A stretch of 64,000 nucleotides of DNA, taken from the NCBI GenBank assembly GCA_964619935.1, contig CAZUGO010000015.1, forward strand, positions 1 to 64,000. Reading direction: 5' to 3'. This DNA is from CAZUGO01 sp964619935 (GTDB taxonomy: Bacteria; Planctomycetota; Phycisphaerae; UBA1845; CAIVHJ01). The notes beneath the pieces are model-generated. The model searched no databases. It was not told the origin of the DNA and worked only from the letters and a program-made list of their open reading frames with translations. A program made the position numbers and the translations under genes. Of the stretch, positions 44,169-53,382 are shown piece by piece; position 1 is the stretch's first letter; the number at the start of each line of letters is the position of its first letter.

Positions 44169-44949
44169 TCCAACTCATGCAGGTGCCGGCCGTGCCGCCC
44201 GAGCAGCGGGCCCTCCATCTGTTGGGTCCCGCCGGTTCCCGGAGTGACGAGGTTCACGCCGTCCGGCTGCATCCCAATGTGCGGTCTTGGGGGACCCTCA
44301 AGCCGCTGCTTGTGGCACTCGGCCGCCGCTCCGCACGAATGCGAACCCGCCTCAGGTCAGGGCCGGTGCGGCCAGGGCTCGTCTCACGGACAATCCGCTC
44401 ATTGAGTGTTCCAATCCCCGCGAACCCTGCCAGCGGACATTCGCGCAACTGCTGAGGCATTTGCCGCAGTTGGATGCGCCCCGCAGCACAGCACGGCCGC
44501 GGAGATCCTGCGGCAGCACCACGAGCGCGTGGGGAAACCGACCTAATCTGGCGGCGACCCCAATGTGCCCATTCAGGGCGCCGTCACCGGCACCGACCCA
44601 CCGCGGATGATGATCCCAGCGCGGGCCGCCAGGCTACCTTGGGCGTACCTGGCAAGAGGGCGCTCATTTGATTCAAGCGTAGCGGCGCTAGGGTCTTGGG
44701 TGGCCCGCCGGTTTCCTCAGAACGCCCGACGCAGGCCACCGCGCGAGCACTGCCGGATCCGGTGCAGATGCACTGGGGGGAGCCCTGCCAGGCGCCGCCG
44801 CCGTCCCTGGCCGGTCGCCAAATCGAGGGGCCGGAGGCCGCTGCGGTCCAAGTCGTGTCAACGGTGCGCTTCCGACGAGCCGTCCTTGCAGTCGACGGTC
44901 GACTTCAAAGGGGCTCGCTGGGTTCCAATGAGGAACAGGAGGACCAAGA
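44169..44949 (+). other. Intergenic region, no supportable gene
   Basis: 781 bases. The frames present are Arg/Pro-rich and overlap each other on both strands. CAACTGC/GCAGTTG (44446-44452, 44466-44472) forms a short stem. No promoter with both hexamers is evident. The final bases carry GGAGG for the next gene. Confidence 0.4.
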
Positions 44950-45468
44950 ATGAGTCACTTCACTAAAGCTTGGATGTGTGCACTGGCGCTGACCGTGTTG
45001 CCGACCCTGGGCTTGGCCCAGACGGGAGACACCATTTCGCAGGATCTGGACCTGGCGGAGCGGCAGGTCGCCGAGGCAGAAAATGCCCTGGCGGAAATGA
45101 CCACGAGCATCGGTCAGGCGGTTACCTATGCCGATCAACTCGAGCGGGCTGTGAACAGCGCCCGCAACCTCAATGGATTGGCCATCCGTGTGTTCCAGGC
45201 CATCCAGAACGCCCAGCGCCTGCAGGAACACCTGGTCGGCTTCGAGCGCGGAGCGTTTGAAATCCGTTTCTTCGTCGAGGACATCCAGCGACGGGCCGCG
45301 GACGCCGATTCCGCGACCAAGGTCCGGGCCGAAGGCCTGATGGAACGCGTGAACCAGATGGACCGGAACTTCGCCAATGCAGAGAGCGCCGTGCGGGGGC
45401 TGGTCTTCAAGCTGCAGGGTCTGCGGGCCAAGCTCGGCAACTTTGCGGGCTTTGGCACCGGCAACTGA
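44950..45468 (+). CDS. Exported coiled-coil protein
   Basis: 172 residues, preceded by AACAGGAGGACC. Signal peptide AWMCALALTVLPTLGLAQ. The mature protein is almost entirely helical with heptad-like spacing (LAERQVAEAENALAEMTTSI, FAIQNAQRLQEHL-like stretches, LMERVNQMDRNFANAESAVR). No Cys in the mature part and no known domain. It is probably periplasmic and oligomeric; function unknown. Confidence 0.7.
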   Translation: MSHFTKAWMCALALTVLPTLGLAQTGDTISQDLDLAERQVAEAENALAEMTTSIGQAVTYADQLERAVNSARNLNGLAIRVFQAIQNAQRLQEHLVGFERGAFEIRFFVEDIQRRAADADSATKVRAEGLMERVNQMDRNFANAESAVRGLVFKLQGLRAKLGNFAGFGTGN

Positions 45469-45738
45469 TTGCGGACCGGGGTCCGCGCCACGTGGGCATG
45501 ATGCAGCAGGTCGCGACTCCACCCGCGACCTGCTGAGGCCCCGGCGGATGACACTCGCATCATCGGTTTTCCGCGATTACTGCTGGGAAGTTCCAACGGG
45601 TCCTTGTCCATTCCCGCGGCCGAAGTCCGTGGAAGCCTGCCACACCGTTCCCCCTCCTGGATTCTTTGCTTGCTGGAAGACGCGGCTCGAAACCGCGGCG
45701 GCTTCTGAGTCGAAGCAATCCGCTGTAAAACGTCGGGC

Positions 45739-45870
45739 ATGACCGGCCCGTTTATCCTCACTCCATCCGCAGCACGCGAACTCGACGAGATTCCGGAATA
45801 CGTCCTTGAGCACGGCGGGGCGAGTCCGGCCCTGCACGTTCACAGCCGACGCTATGAAGGGTTCCAGTAA
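45739..45870 (+). pseudogene. Truncated RelE/ParE-type toxin fragment
   Basis: ATG 45739 to TAA 45868-45870 encodes 43 residues beginning MTGPFILTPSAARELDEIPE. They continue through YVLEHGGASP to HSRRYEGFQ. This matches the first half of ParE/RelE plasmid-stabilisation toxins (F.LTP.A..DLDEI..Y). The second half, including the C-terminal catalytic/binding strand, is absent. The ATGA at the start overlaps the stop of an upstream frame, as toxin starts often overlap antitoxin ends, but no antitoxin sequence is recognisable. The truncation point falls exactly against the truncated integrase on the other strand. Confidence 0.55.
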
Positions 45871-46079
45871 GCCCAAATCAGATCGGCGACTACCGCGTCA
45901 TGCTTCAGCCGGCGGCCGTTGGCCAGCCAGTTGCCGATCAGTTGGTCATACTTCTCAACACTCTCGGGGCTGTCGTGGGGGCCCAGGTAGACGTCGCGGC
46001 CGTCGAAGCTCACGACGGCTTGTCCGCTGCGTCGGTGGCGTCGGTAACGTGGTGGGGTCTTGCTCTTGCTCCGTGGCAT
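45852..46079 (-). pseudogene. Truncated tyrosine-recombinase integrase, N-terminal fragment
   Basis: 75 residues from ATG 46079 (GGAGG 10 bases upstream): MPRSKSKTPPRYRRHRRSGQ, then AVVSFDGRDVYLGPHDSPES and VEKYDQLIGNWLANGRRL, ending in DLIWAYWNPS. This is the N-terminal arm-binding and start of the core-binding domain of planctomycete integrases. The catalytic half with the Arg and Tyr residues is gone. It lies on the same strand just beyond the 3' end of tRNA-Arg, the usual place for an integrase of a tRNA-targeting element. Confidence 0.7.
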
Positions 46080-46188
46080 CAGGGCGAACCTCCAAAACAA
46101 AACCGGGACATTTCCGGTAGTCGCTTTTTTGGCCGCACTGCCCAAGGCGAGCAGGTATGCTAAGTTCTGCATTCGGCTGCACTTACAT

Positions 46189-46262
<74 letters not shown>

Positions 46263-46291
46263 GGCCGATCGCACGCAATGACAGGCGACTC

Positions 46292-46320
46292 AGCCTATCA
46301 CATGAGTCTGCATCTCGCAA
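46292..46320 (-). promoter_or_regulatory. Promoter of tRNA-Arg
   Basis: Minus strand TTGCGA (46315-46320), 17-bp spacer, TAGGCT (46292-46297). The start would fall about 20-25 bases before the mature tRNA 5' end. Confidence 0.45.
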
Positions 46321-46498
46321 CGGTCCCGGTCGCGGGCAACCGCACCATTCGAGCGGTCGTCCCCCGGCGTCGCACCGCTTCCGGTGTCCCCTGGACCCGC
46401 CGGGGTGGCCGCCGAGGGAGGACCGGCAACCCAGGGATGCGCTTGCACGCCGCGTGCAGGCGCGGTGTGCCGAGGATGGGGTGATCGCGCGGGCCGCG

Positions 46499-47176
46499 TC
46501 AGGGCGACCCTACCGCATAGATCACGCCTTCGTGGGGGAGCCGGTAGATGGCCGGGTAGCGGTCGTCGAGCACAGGCGGGTTGGTCGGCCCGAGATACAT
46601 CAGCGCCGCAGGGCGAGGGAAGTCACGGATACTGCGGTCGATGTTGTCCAGCACCAGGGACAGGATGCGGTCGTGGAAAGGATTGTAAAACAAGAACACG
46701 TTCGGCTGCGGGGAGATGGCGTAGTCCTGGGCTGGCGACCATTGGATGTCGGCATGGAACTGGCCGGCTTTCTGATGGGAGATCCGCAGCAGATTTCTTT
46801 GGGCGATGGCACAGAGCTGTTCCGAAATGTCCACGCCGCTCAACCAGGGAATGCCCCACTCGGCGGCGATGATCAGCGCCCGTCCCTTTCCGCAGCCGAA
46901 GTCGACGAGATGCACCGTTTGAATCGGCATGGGCAGCCGCCGGAGCAGGGCCCGCAGCAGACAGGGCGGTACCGGCTGATATTGGACGGCATGCTGCTGG
47001 TGGAACTGCCCGACATCCAGCCGATCGGCGGGGATGAACCCCGAGGTGTCACAGCCGCGCAGCAGGTCAAAGGTCAACTCCTCGACGATCATGCGAACGG
47101 TGCGGCCTACTCCCCGGGTCTTCAGGGAGCGCAATAGCACCGTCCGGCGGGCCGGGCTTCTATTCTTGCTGGCCAT
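46499..47176 (-). CDS. Class I SAM-dependent methyltransferase
   Basis: 225 residues from ATG 47176 (GAGAGG upstream). Motif I is HLVDFGCGKGRALIIAAEWG, with the acidic strand-2 end in WLSGVDISEQL. NVFLFYNPFHDRILSLVLDN takes the motif IV position (NPF). The N-terminal ~60 residues are basic and helical. The substrate is not evident: N-P-F resembles some rRNA/DNA/small-molecule methylases, but the protein is short. It is isolated, downstream of the tRNA-Arg scar. Confidence 0.72.
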   Translation of the reverse strand: MASKNRSPARRTVLLRSLKTRGVGRTVRMIVEELTFDLLRGCDTSGFIPADRLDVGQFHQQHAVQYQPVPPCLLRALLRRLPMPIQTVHLVDFGCGKGRALIIAAEWGIPWLSGVDISEQLCAIAQRNLLRISHQKAGQFHADIQWSPAQDYAISPQPNVFLFYNPFHDRILSLVLDNIDRSIRDFPRPAALMYLGPTNPPVLDDRYPAIYRLPHEGVIYAVGSP

Positions 47177-47635
47177 CTTGAAACCTCTCGTCGCTCCTTT
47201 CCGTGGAGCGGCGCGAATCGTGCGGCGGGTGCGAGGGGTCGCGCAGCCGAGCAAACATTGTCACACTTCGGTGGCAGCACAGCAATCCGCCGACGCCAGG
47301 CTCTTGGCAGCCCATCCGAGATTAGGTTCGAATACCCACCGACTCCGCTGGTTTCGGGCGGTCTGGCAGGGCACAGCCACGATTATCTGCTTCTAACCTT
47401 CAAATCGTGGTCGGGTGCCAGCCGCCTGTATTGGCGTGGTGTTTCCGCTGTGGGGCGCATCTTCGCGGCGCCGTGTGACGCGCCGTTTCATCGGATTGAT
47501 GGGGCATGGGATCCGATGACCGCAGATCGCCAGCCAGGATGGCCCGCACGTCCAGAATGCTGCTGTCTGGCGCCGACGCGGGGGCCTCACTGCTGACCGC
47601 GATGAAGGCCGGGGGGCGTGATGGACCCGGGTGGC
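47177..47635. other. Intergenic region, no supportable gene
   Basis: 459 bases between two minus-strand genes. Reading frames on both strands (for example 47258-47596) lack recognisable domains and ribosome sites. No clear hairpin plus U-tract is seen after the methyltransferase-side promoter region. Confidence 0.4.
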
Positions 47636-48616
47636 CTACCCCCGGTCCGGCTCCCAGATGCGAATGGTCTGGTCGGAACTGCATGAGACCACATGTTTAC
47701 CGTCTGGGGCGTAGGCTACAGCGTTGATATTGCCGGAGTGGCCGGTCAGCGTGCCGCGTTGTCGGTGGGCGGCGACATCCCACACCTTGAGCGTCTTGTC
47801 CTCGCTGCCCGACACCAGGGTCTTGCCGTCGGGCGCGAAGGCCACACCGCGGATGGTATCACCGTGACCCTTCAAGGTCGCGATGGATCGCTCAGAGGCC
47901 AAGTCCCACAATAAGAGGGTCTTGTCGGAGCCGCCCGAGGCCAACATCTTGCCGTCTGGCGAAAAGGCCAGGCAACGCACACTGCCCGAATGACCCGAGA
48001 ATGTGCCGAGTTCCGATCCGCTGTGCGCATCCCACAGCTTGACGGTCTTGTCGGAGCCGGCGGTGGCCAGGATCTTGCCGTCGGGCGAGAACGCGAGTGT
48101 CCGGACCGTAGCGGTGTGACCGTCCAGGACGGCCTGCTGGTCGCCCGTCTGGGGGTCCCATAAACGAACCGACTTGTCGGCGCTGGCCGAGGCCAGCGTC
48201 TTGCCATCGGGTGAAAAAGCCACCGCGTACACCGCGGCCTTGTGGCCAGCTAGCATCCGAAGTTCCTTGGCGGCGGCCACGTCCCACAGCCGAATGGTCT
48301 CGTCATAGCTGGACGATGCCAGGGTGCTGCCATCCGGGGCAAAGGCCACGCAGCGGACCCGCCGTTTGTGACCCTTGAGCGTCGCCTTCAGCTGGCCCGA
48401 CTGGGCATCCCACAGCCGGATGGCGTGATCTTCGCCGCCGGACGCAACGGTCTTGCCGTCAGGCGAATAGGTCACGGTCCACACCCGGTCAGTGTGTCCG
48501 CGCAAGGTCACTTCGGAATCCACGGCGGGCGTGCCGGTCAGAATGGACTTCTTGCAGCCGGCCGGCAGCAGCGCGCCGGCCGAAAGCAGGCAACATAACA
48601 GGGGTCGAGCGTTCAT
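47636..48616 (-). CDS. Seven-bladed WD40 lipoprotein
   Basis: 326 residues from ATG 48616 (AAGGAG 6 bases upstream). Lipoprotein signal LLCCLLSAGALLPAGCKK (lipobox L-P-A-G-C). Seven WD40 repeats follow, each opening 'L.GH...V' and closing 'LWD' (GHTDRVWTVTYSPDGKTVAS ... GHSGNINAVAYAPDGKHVVS), ending RIWEPDRG. This is one closed propeller and nothing else. It is a protein-interaction platform held at a membrane; the partner is unknown. The repeats are very similar to each other, suggesting recent internal duplication. Confidence 0.88.
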   Translation of the reverse strand: MNARPLLCCLLSAGALLPAGCKKSILTGTPAVDSEVTLRGHTDRVWTVTYSPDGKTVASGGEDHAIRLWDAQSGQLKATLKGHKRRVRCVAFAPDGSTLASSSYDETIRLWDVAAAKELRMLAGHKAAVYAVAFSPDGKTLASASADKSVRLWDPQTGDQQAVLDGHTATVRTLAFSPDGKILATAGSDKTVKLWDAHSGSELGTFSGHSGSVRCLAFSPDGKMLASGGSDKTLLLWDLASERSIATLKGHGDTIRGVAFAPDGKTLVSGSEDKTLKVWDVAAHRQRGTLTGHSGNINAVAYAPDGKHVVSCSSDQTIRIWEPDRG

Positions 48617-49117
48617 CGGTTGCTCCTTGGGTTGCTGACGCGCGATCTCCGCCAGGCGGCGGTCGGAAGCCCAAGCCACCACGGGTCGGGTCGGGCTTCC
48701 GGGTCTTCCGAATACCGTCGGAGAACCAGGACCGTGGCTTGACCGGATACCGCGAAACCACCGCCGGTGACCTGTAGCAGGAGTGGTCGGGCGGGGGGGG
48801 CTCGCCTTCGCAGGCCGAAACCGGCCCTGGCGAGCCAATCTGCGATTCTACAAGGCTCAGGCATTGACGCAAGTGGTCCCCCCGGCGCTTCGCCGCAGAA
48901 TCGAAGCCCCGGGCAATCCCAGTCCCAAGGCCCCAAACCGCAATCGCGCTGCACCCGGCAGGTTGGGGTCATGGTAACCACGGGCCCAGCGTCCCCGTGG
49001 TGGTGGGGGGCGCGAACACCAGGGGCGGTCGGTCGGCAGACCCAGCGGGTGCGGGCTGGGGCTCGGGGTGGGTCCCAGTACGAGGGCGTGGCGCCCACCA
49101 GCGCATTTCAGATCAAT
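48617..49117. other. Intergenic region upstream of the WD40 gene
   Basis: 501 bases, GC-rich up to about 49100, then turning AT-rich into the repeat array. No gene or complete promoter is recognised. It contains the expected upstream control region of the WD40 gene. Confidence 0.4.
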
Positions 49118-49250
49118 TGGTACCATGAAATATACCAAATGAAGATACCATTTCATCAAAACGGTATCTTCATTTTGACCATCTGGTACCATCGTTTTAG
49201 TATTCTGGTATCTTGATTTGGATCATTTGGTACCACCATTTTTTCTGAAA
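49118..49250. repeat. AT-rich GGTAYC repeat array with 22-bp period and inverted core
   Basis: Four units start at 49163, 49185, 49207 and 49229 with an exact 22-base period. Units 1 and 3 begin GGTATCTT, units 2 and 4 begin GGTACCA, and each continues with a T-rich run. To the left, GGTACCA (49118-49125), TATACCA (49131) and GATACCA (49144) run in the opposite orientation. AAATGAAGATACC (49137-49149) and GGTATCTTCATTT (49163-49175) are perfect 13-bp inverted arms around 13 bases. The block is strikingly AT-rich against its surroundings. The 22-bp step equals about two helical turns, as expected for a protein-binding array. Function unknown. Confidence 0.7.
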
Positions 49251-49378
49251 CCGGGCGTCCATGGGGCTGCGGCCGCGGGGATGGGATGATGACCTTGCGT
49301 CTGGGGCCGGCGGCGGGGGACGGTGGCGGACTGTCGCACAGCCGCTCGACTGCTGCCCAGCAAGGGTCCGGATCGCGT

Positions 49379-50935
49379 CTAGGGGCAAGGCCCCCAGGCA
49401 CCCAGCAGCAAAGCCAGGTCGGCGGCGTTGACCAGTCCGTCGGCATTCAGGTCGGCGATATTGCCGGGGTTTGGGCCCCAGGCCCCCAGCATCAAGGCCA
49501 GATCGGCGGCATTGGTGGTGCCGTCGCCATTCAGGTCGGTGGGGCAGGGCAGCACCCCCAGGTCGCCGGCGCTGCTGAGATTCTGCACGTAGACATCGCC
49601 ACTATCGGCTCGGGTATCGACCCAGGCGAGCAGGATGGACTCCGCGGGGCCGGCGGTGACCTCAAGGCGGCTTTTTCCCGAGGCGCTGGAGGCCGCAAGA
49701 ATGGTCGGGTGGTCCCACACGAAGGTCGCGTCACCATCCAGGCGGGCGGCCTTGACCCGCTGGTTGCCGGCGGCCAGAGTCTCGACCCACAGCACCACGG
49801 CTCCGTCACCGATTTGAACCGTGCGCACCTGGGACTCCTCGATCGGCCCCACCGGCACGACCACGACCCCGCTGTCGCCCCACTGCCGCAGGCCGGCGGC
49901 TGAGAACTTCTGGCCGTAAACCCCGTGCTGGCTCTGCATGGAGTTCAGCTCGACCCAGAACAGGAACAGCTCCTGGTCGACGGCGCGATAGGATGCCGAG
50001 GGGGAGACCCGCAACTGGGTGGCCAGCGTCGAAGCCGGGACCCCGTTCGACGGGAAGACCTCGTTGCCGGCGGCATCCAATCGCTGGACATAACATTGCA
50101 ACGGTGAAACGCCGTACCAACCGAATACCGCTCCGCCGGCACCGTCCGGCAGAAATGGCGGGAAATTGCCGAACTGCAATGAACCACTGTCGAACACCAC
50201 GGCCGCGGACGGCCAATCGAGGGCGCCGTCGGGGGACAGTTTGCGGGCGTGCAGATGCTTGGGGCTGGAGAAGTTCGCCGTCTGGATCCACGAGGCGATG
50301 ACACTGCCGCCGTCGGCCCGATTCAAGTCGCTGAGTAGGATGTCGTCGCCGGGGTCGCTGACGATCAGCGGGCCGGGCCACTGCGGGGCACCCGCGGGGT
50401 CCAGTTTCTGGAAGCGGGCCTGATTGTCGCGAGTCCAGCCGACCACGATAGATCCGTCGCTGGTCGGCGTGATTCGCGGGGCGGCCTTGAAGGCATTGTC
50501 GGCGGTGAGCTGGACGCCGGTGGGGCCCCAGACCGCCACGCCGCCGGGGCTGATCCGGGTCGCCGTGATCTGCACGTCGGCGAAGCGGTCGTCGCGGAAG
50601 GTCAGCAGGGCGTAATCGTCGGCATCGACCCTCAGGTCGTAGTTCTGTGTCGACGAGAAACCGCGGTCGGCGATCAGGATGCCGTTGTGGGTCCATTGTT
50701 CGATGCCGGCGGCGTCCAGCCGCTGCAGGAAGACGTCGTAACCGCCGTTGGCGTTATCGAACCAGCTCACGTAGCAGCCGCCGTCCGAGGTGGGCTGGAT
50801 CTTCGGTTGGGTTTGTTCGCCCGGGCGATCGGCGATCGCCAGATTTTCGCCGGGGTCGGCAGACCACTGCCCGAAGGCAGCGGCCGTCGCCGCCGACAGC
50901 ACGACCAGCACGAGATGGATATTTGCGAGTTTCAT
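49379..50935 (-). CDS. Secreted beta-propeller-like protein with dockerin tail
   Basis: 518 residues from ATG 50935. Signal peptide HLVLVVLSAATAAAFG. The body (~25-445) is made of repeated ~45-residue beta units with 'F..LDAAG..QW' closers (QRLDAAGIEQWTHNGILIAD, RFQKLDPAGAPQWPGPLIVS, QRLDAAGNEVFPSNGV, QKFSAAGLRQWGDSGVVVVP). This suggests a propeller-like sensor or binding domain. The C-terminus carries two GC-type dockerin repeats (DLNGDGTTNAADLALMLGAW, DLNADGLVNAADLALLLGAW). Probably extracellular; no catalytic site recognised. Confidence 0.82.
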   Translation of the reverse strand: MKLANIHLVLVVLSAATAAAFGQWSADPGENLAIADRPGEQTQPKIQPTSDGGCYVSWFDNANGGYDVFLQRLDAAGIEQWTHNGILIADRGFSSTQNYDLRVDADDYALLTFRDDRFADVQITATRISPGGVAVWGPTGVQLTADNAFKAAPRITPTSDGSIVVGWTRDNQARFQKLDPAGAPQWPGPLIVSDPGDDILLSDLNRADGGSVIASWIQTANFSSPKHLHARKLSPDGALDWPSAAVVFDSGSLQFGNFPPFLPDGAGGAVFGWYGVSPLQCYVQRLDAAGNEVFPSNGVPASTLATQLRVSPSASYRAVDQELFLFWVELNSMQSQHGVYGQKFSAAGLRQWGDSGVVVVPVGPIEESQVRTVQIGDGAVVLWVETLAAGNQRVKAARLDGDATFVWDHPTILAASSASGKSRLEVTAGPAESILLAWVDTRADSGDVYVQNLSSAGDLGVLPCPTDLNGDGTTNAADLALMLGAWGPNPGNIADLNADGLVNAADLALLLGAWGPCP

Positions 50936-51067
50936 GGCAGGTTCTCCAACAGGAACCGGCAGGGGCCCATCCATGGTAGGGGAGCCGGAAGCCATTTGCC
51001 AGACGTTGCCCGAGCTGCGCCCTCCCCCGCGGTGAAAGGCATATTCCCCCGGTGTAAACCCCGCTGG

Positions 51068-51096
51068 TTGGTGTGGTTGCAGTCAGCCGGTACAAT
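51068..51096 (+). promoter_or_regulatory. Promoter of the M1-like lipoprotein gene
   Basis: TTGGTG (51068-51073), 17-bp spacer, TACAAT (51091-51096). Start is expected near 51103, about 31 bases before the ATG. Confidence 0.6.
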
Positions 51097-51133
51097 CTCG
51101 GGACGACTGCCTCGGTTTTGCAAGGAGTTGATC

Positions 51134-53362
51134 ATGCGGTTACTGGGCCGTTGCGGGAATCTGGCAAGCCACTGCCTGTGGCTGGGATGGGTCGTGGTGG
51201 GTGCGGCCGGCTGCTTGTCGCACACCGATACCCGTGTGACCCAATACGATATCTATGCCCACCTGGTGCCTGAAGAACATCACCTGATCGGCCGGGTCAC
51301 TCTCCACTTGCAGAGAATCCGGCAATCATCCTTGTCCGGCACGCTGGCGTTCGACTTCACGCTGAACCGGGCCCTGACCGTCAAGAGCCTCCACAGCCCT
51401 GAAGCCACGGTGGTGGAGCACACCACCCGACCGCTGGAGCCGGAATTAACGGGGCAGGCGCCGAAGCAGAGTCTGCACCACGTGGTCCTTGATGGGGCGC
51501 CCGAAACGTTGTCGCTGGTGGTTGAGTATTTCGGCACCCTGGTCCAGGATGTGAGCGCCGGAGAGCAACCCGGCCAGATCCACAACTTTACAATGGCCGC
51601 GCACATCGGCGAGGACGGTGTCTACCTGGAACCGTCCGGCGGGTGGTATCCAATGCCGCGGCGACCGGCCGATGAGCCTCCGCCGCTGGCCGACTATCGC
51701 GTGACCGCCGCCAAGCTGTCCGACATCGTCCTGGCGGTCAGCGCCACGTTGGACGTCTCGGCCGTGTCGGAATCGGATGAGCTGACCTGGAACACGCCAC
51801 GGCCGACCGACGGCGTGGTGCTGGTCGGTGGGAAACATCGCGTCAAAGTCAGCCACTCCGGCCCGATCCGGTTGGCATTGCATCACGCGGCCGGGGCCGA
51901 CCCGGAAGCCCAGAGCGCCAGGAATCAAAACGCCGACCTGTTTCTGGCCGCCGCGGCCGATTATCTCAAACGCTACCAGCCGCTGATCGGTCCGTACCCC
52001 TTCGAGCAGTTCACCATCGTGGAGAACTTCTTCAGCTCCGGGTTTGCCTTCCCGCAGATGACGCTGTTGTCCAGCGCGTTGCTGGACATGGGCCCCAAGG
52101 CACTGAAGCACGGCTACCTCGACCACGAGCTACTGCACAACTGGTGGGGCAACGGCGTCTACGTCGACCCGACCGACGGCAACTGGTGCGAAGCCCTGGC
52201 CAGTTACGGGGCCAATTACTATGGGTACATCCTCGATGACGAGCCCGAGGGCGCCCGCCAGCAGCGCCGCGATTGCTGCAATTCCCTCAGCCGGATCAAG
52301 CCGGAAGACGACAAACCGCTGGGTACCTTTGGACGACCCCAGGGCGCCGGCCGCGGCATCGGCTACAGCAAAGGCACCATGGTCTTCCACATGCTCGCCC
52401 GCAAGATCGGGCAGGAGCGCTTCTGGGCGGCACTCCGCGAGCTGACCGCCGAGCACCTGGGCCGATACGCCAATTGGAAGACCTTGCAGACGCTCTTCGA
52501 GAAGCACGGCGGACAGGATCTCGAGCGGTTCTTCAGCCAGTGGGTTCGCGGATCAGGGGCGCCCGCCCTGCACCTGGAGCGGGCCCGGTGGAACGTCGAC
52601 ACCCGCATCCTGGAAGTCGATGTCAGCCAGCAGGAGCCGCCGTTTGACCTCGATTTGCCCTTGCGCCTGGAGTATGGCAGCCAAACGCTCGACCAGAGGG
52701 TCCGTATCGACCAAACCATGAATCGCTTGCGGCTGCCGCTGGAGCAGGCCCCGCAGGCGGTGCTTCTCGACCCCGATTATGAAGTGTTCCGCAAGCTGCA
52801 GCCGTCCGAAGTGATGCCGACCGCGGCCATCACCAGCGCCGCCGGCGGGGACCTGGTGGTCCTGGTGCCGTCGGGTGAGTTGGCCGAAGGGTATCGCCGG
52901 GTGATCGGCCGCTTCGGCGGTGCCGATACCACGCCGCGGGAACTGGTGGCCGGTGAGTTGGAGGCCTCGCAGCTTGTCGGCCGCTCATTGCTGGTCCTGG
53001 GCGCGGCGGCCATGGATCCGGCGGTGCAGGCCCTGCTGGAGCGTACGCGCTGCCCGGTCACGTGGCAGGACCAGGCGTTCGCGGTCGATGGCCAGGTCTT
53101 CGATGAGCCCGGAAACGCTGTGGTCTGCACCGACCATCACCCCGACCAGCCCGGCGCCGGCATCACGTGGTACTACGGCAACAGCGACACCGCGCTGGGC
53201 CGTTCCGACTTGTTGCTGTTCTACGGCAACAGCCTGCTGGTGTTCGCCACCGAACGCCGCCCGGGCGCCGGTGAGGCGGAGTATTCCTCGGAGGTGATCC
53301 TGCGCAAGGATTTCGAGTCGGTGGAACGCCTGGAAGTCACCCAATCCGAGTCCCGCGGGTAA
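51134..53362 (+). CDS. M1-type zinc metallopeptidase lipoprotein
   Basis: 742 residues from ATG 51134 (AAGGAG upstream). Lipoprotein signal WLGWVVVGAAGC (lipobox G-A-A-G-C). The zinc site is intact: DHELLHNWWGNGVYVDPTDG (HExxH at ~330-334) with the third ligand Glu 19 residues later in WCEALASY. The exopeptidase GAMEN motif is not recognisable (IVENFFSSGFAFPQM takes its place), so it may be an endopeptidase-like or atypical member. The C-terminal ~200 residues form an extra domain (LVVLVPSGELAEGYRRVIGR; GITWYYGNSDTALG) of unknown fold. It is convergent with nadK, 20 bases apart. Confidence 0.82.
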   Translation: MRLLGRCGNLASHCLWLGWVVVGAAGCLSHTDTRVTQYDIYAHLVPEEHHLIGRVTLHLQRIRQSSLSGTLAFDFTLNRALTVKSLHSPEATVVEHTTRPLEPELTGQAPKQSLHHVVLDGAPETLSLVVEYFGTLVQDVSAGEQPGQIHNFTMAAHIGEDGVYLEPSGGWYPMPRRPADEPPPLADYRVTAAKLSDIVLAVSATLDVSAVSESDELTWNTPRPTDGVVLVGGKHRVKVSHSGPIRLALHHAAGADPEAQSARNQNADLFLAAAADYLKRYQPLIGPYPFEQFTIVENFFSSGFAFPQMTLLSSALLDMGPKALKHGYLDHELLHNWWGNGVYVDPTDGNWCEALASYGANYYGYILDDEPEGARQQRRDCCNSLSRIKPEDDKPLGTFGRPQGAGRGIGYSKGTMVFHMLARKIGQERFWAALRELTAEHLGRYANWKTLQTLFEKHGGQDLERFFSQWVRGSGAPALHLERARWNVDTRILEVDVSQQEPPFDLDLPLRLEYGSQTLDQRVRIDQTMNRLRLPLEQAPQAVLLDPDYEVFRKLQPSEVMPTAAITSAAGGDLVVLVPSGELAEGYRRVIGRFGGADTTPRELVAGELEASQLVGRSLLVLGAAAMDPAVQALLERTRCPVTWQDQAFAVDGQVFDEPGNAVVCTDHHPDQPGAGITWYYGNSDTALGRSDLLLFYGNSLLVFATERRPGAGEAEYSSEVILRKDFESVERLEVTQSESRG

Positions 53363-53382
53363 GGGTGCCACCCAGCAATGGG

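Noticed and set aside
44446..44472. Seven-base inverted repeat as a terminator
   Set aside because: It lies ~280 bases beyond the preceding stop and has no U-tract.
49118..49250. CRISPR array
   Set aside because: The 22-bp units are contiguous, with no repeat-spacer alternation, and no cas genes occur in the window.
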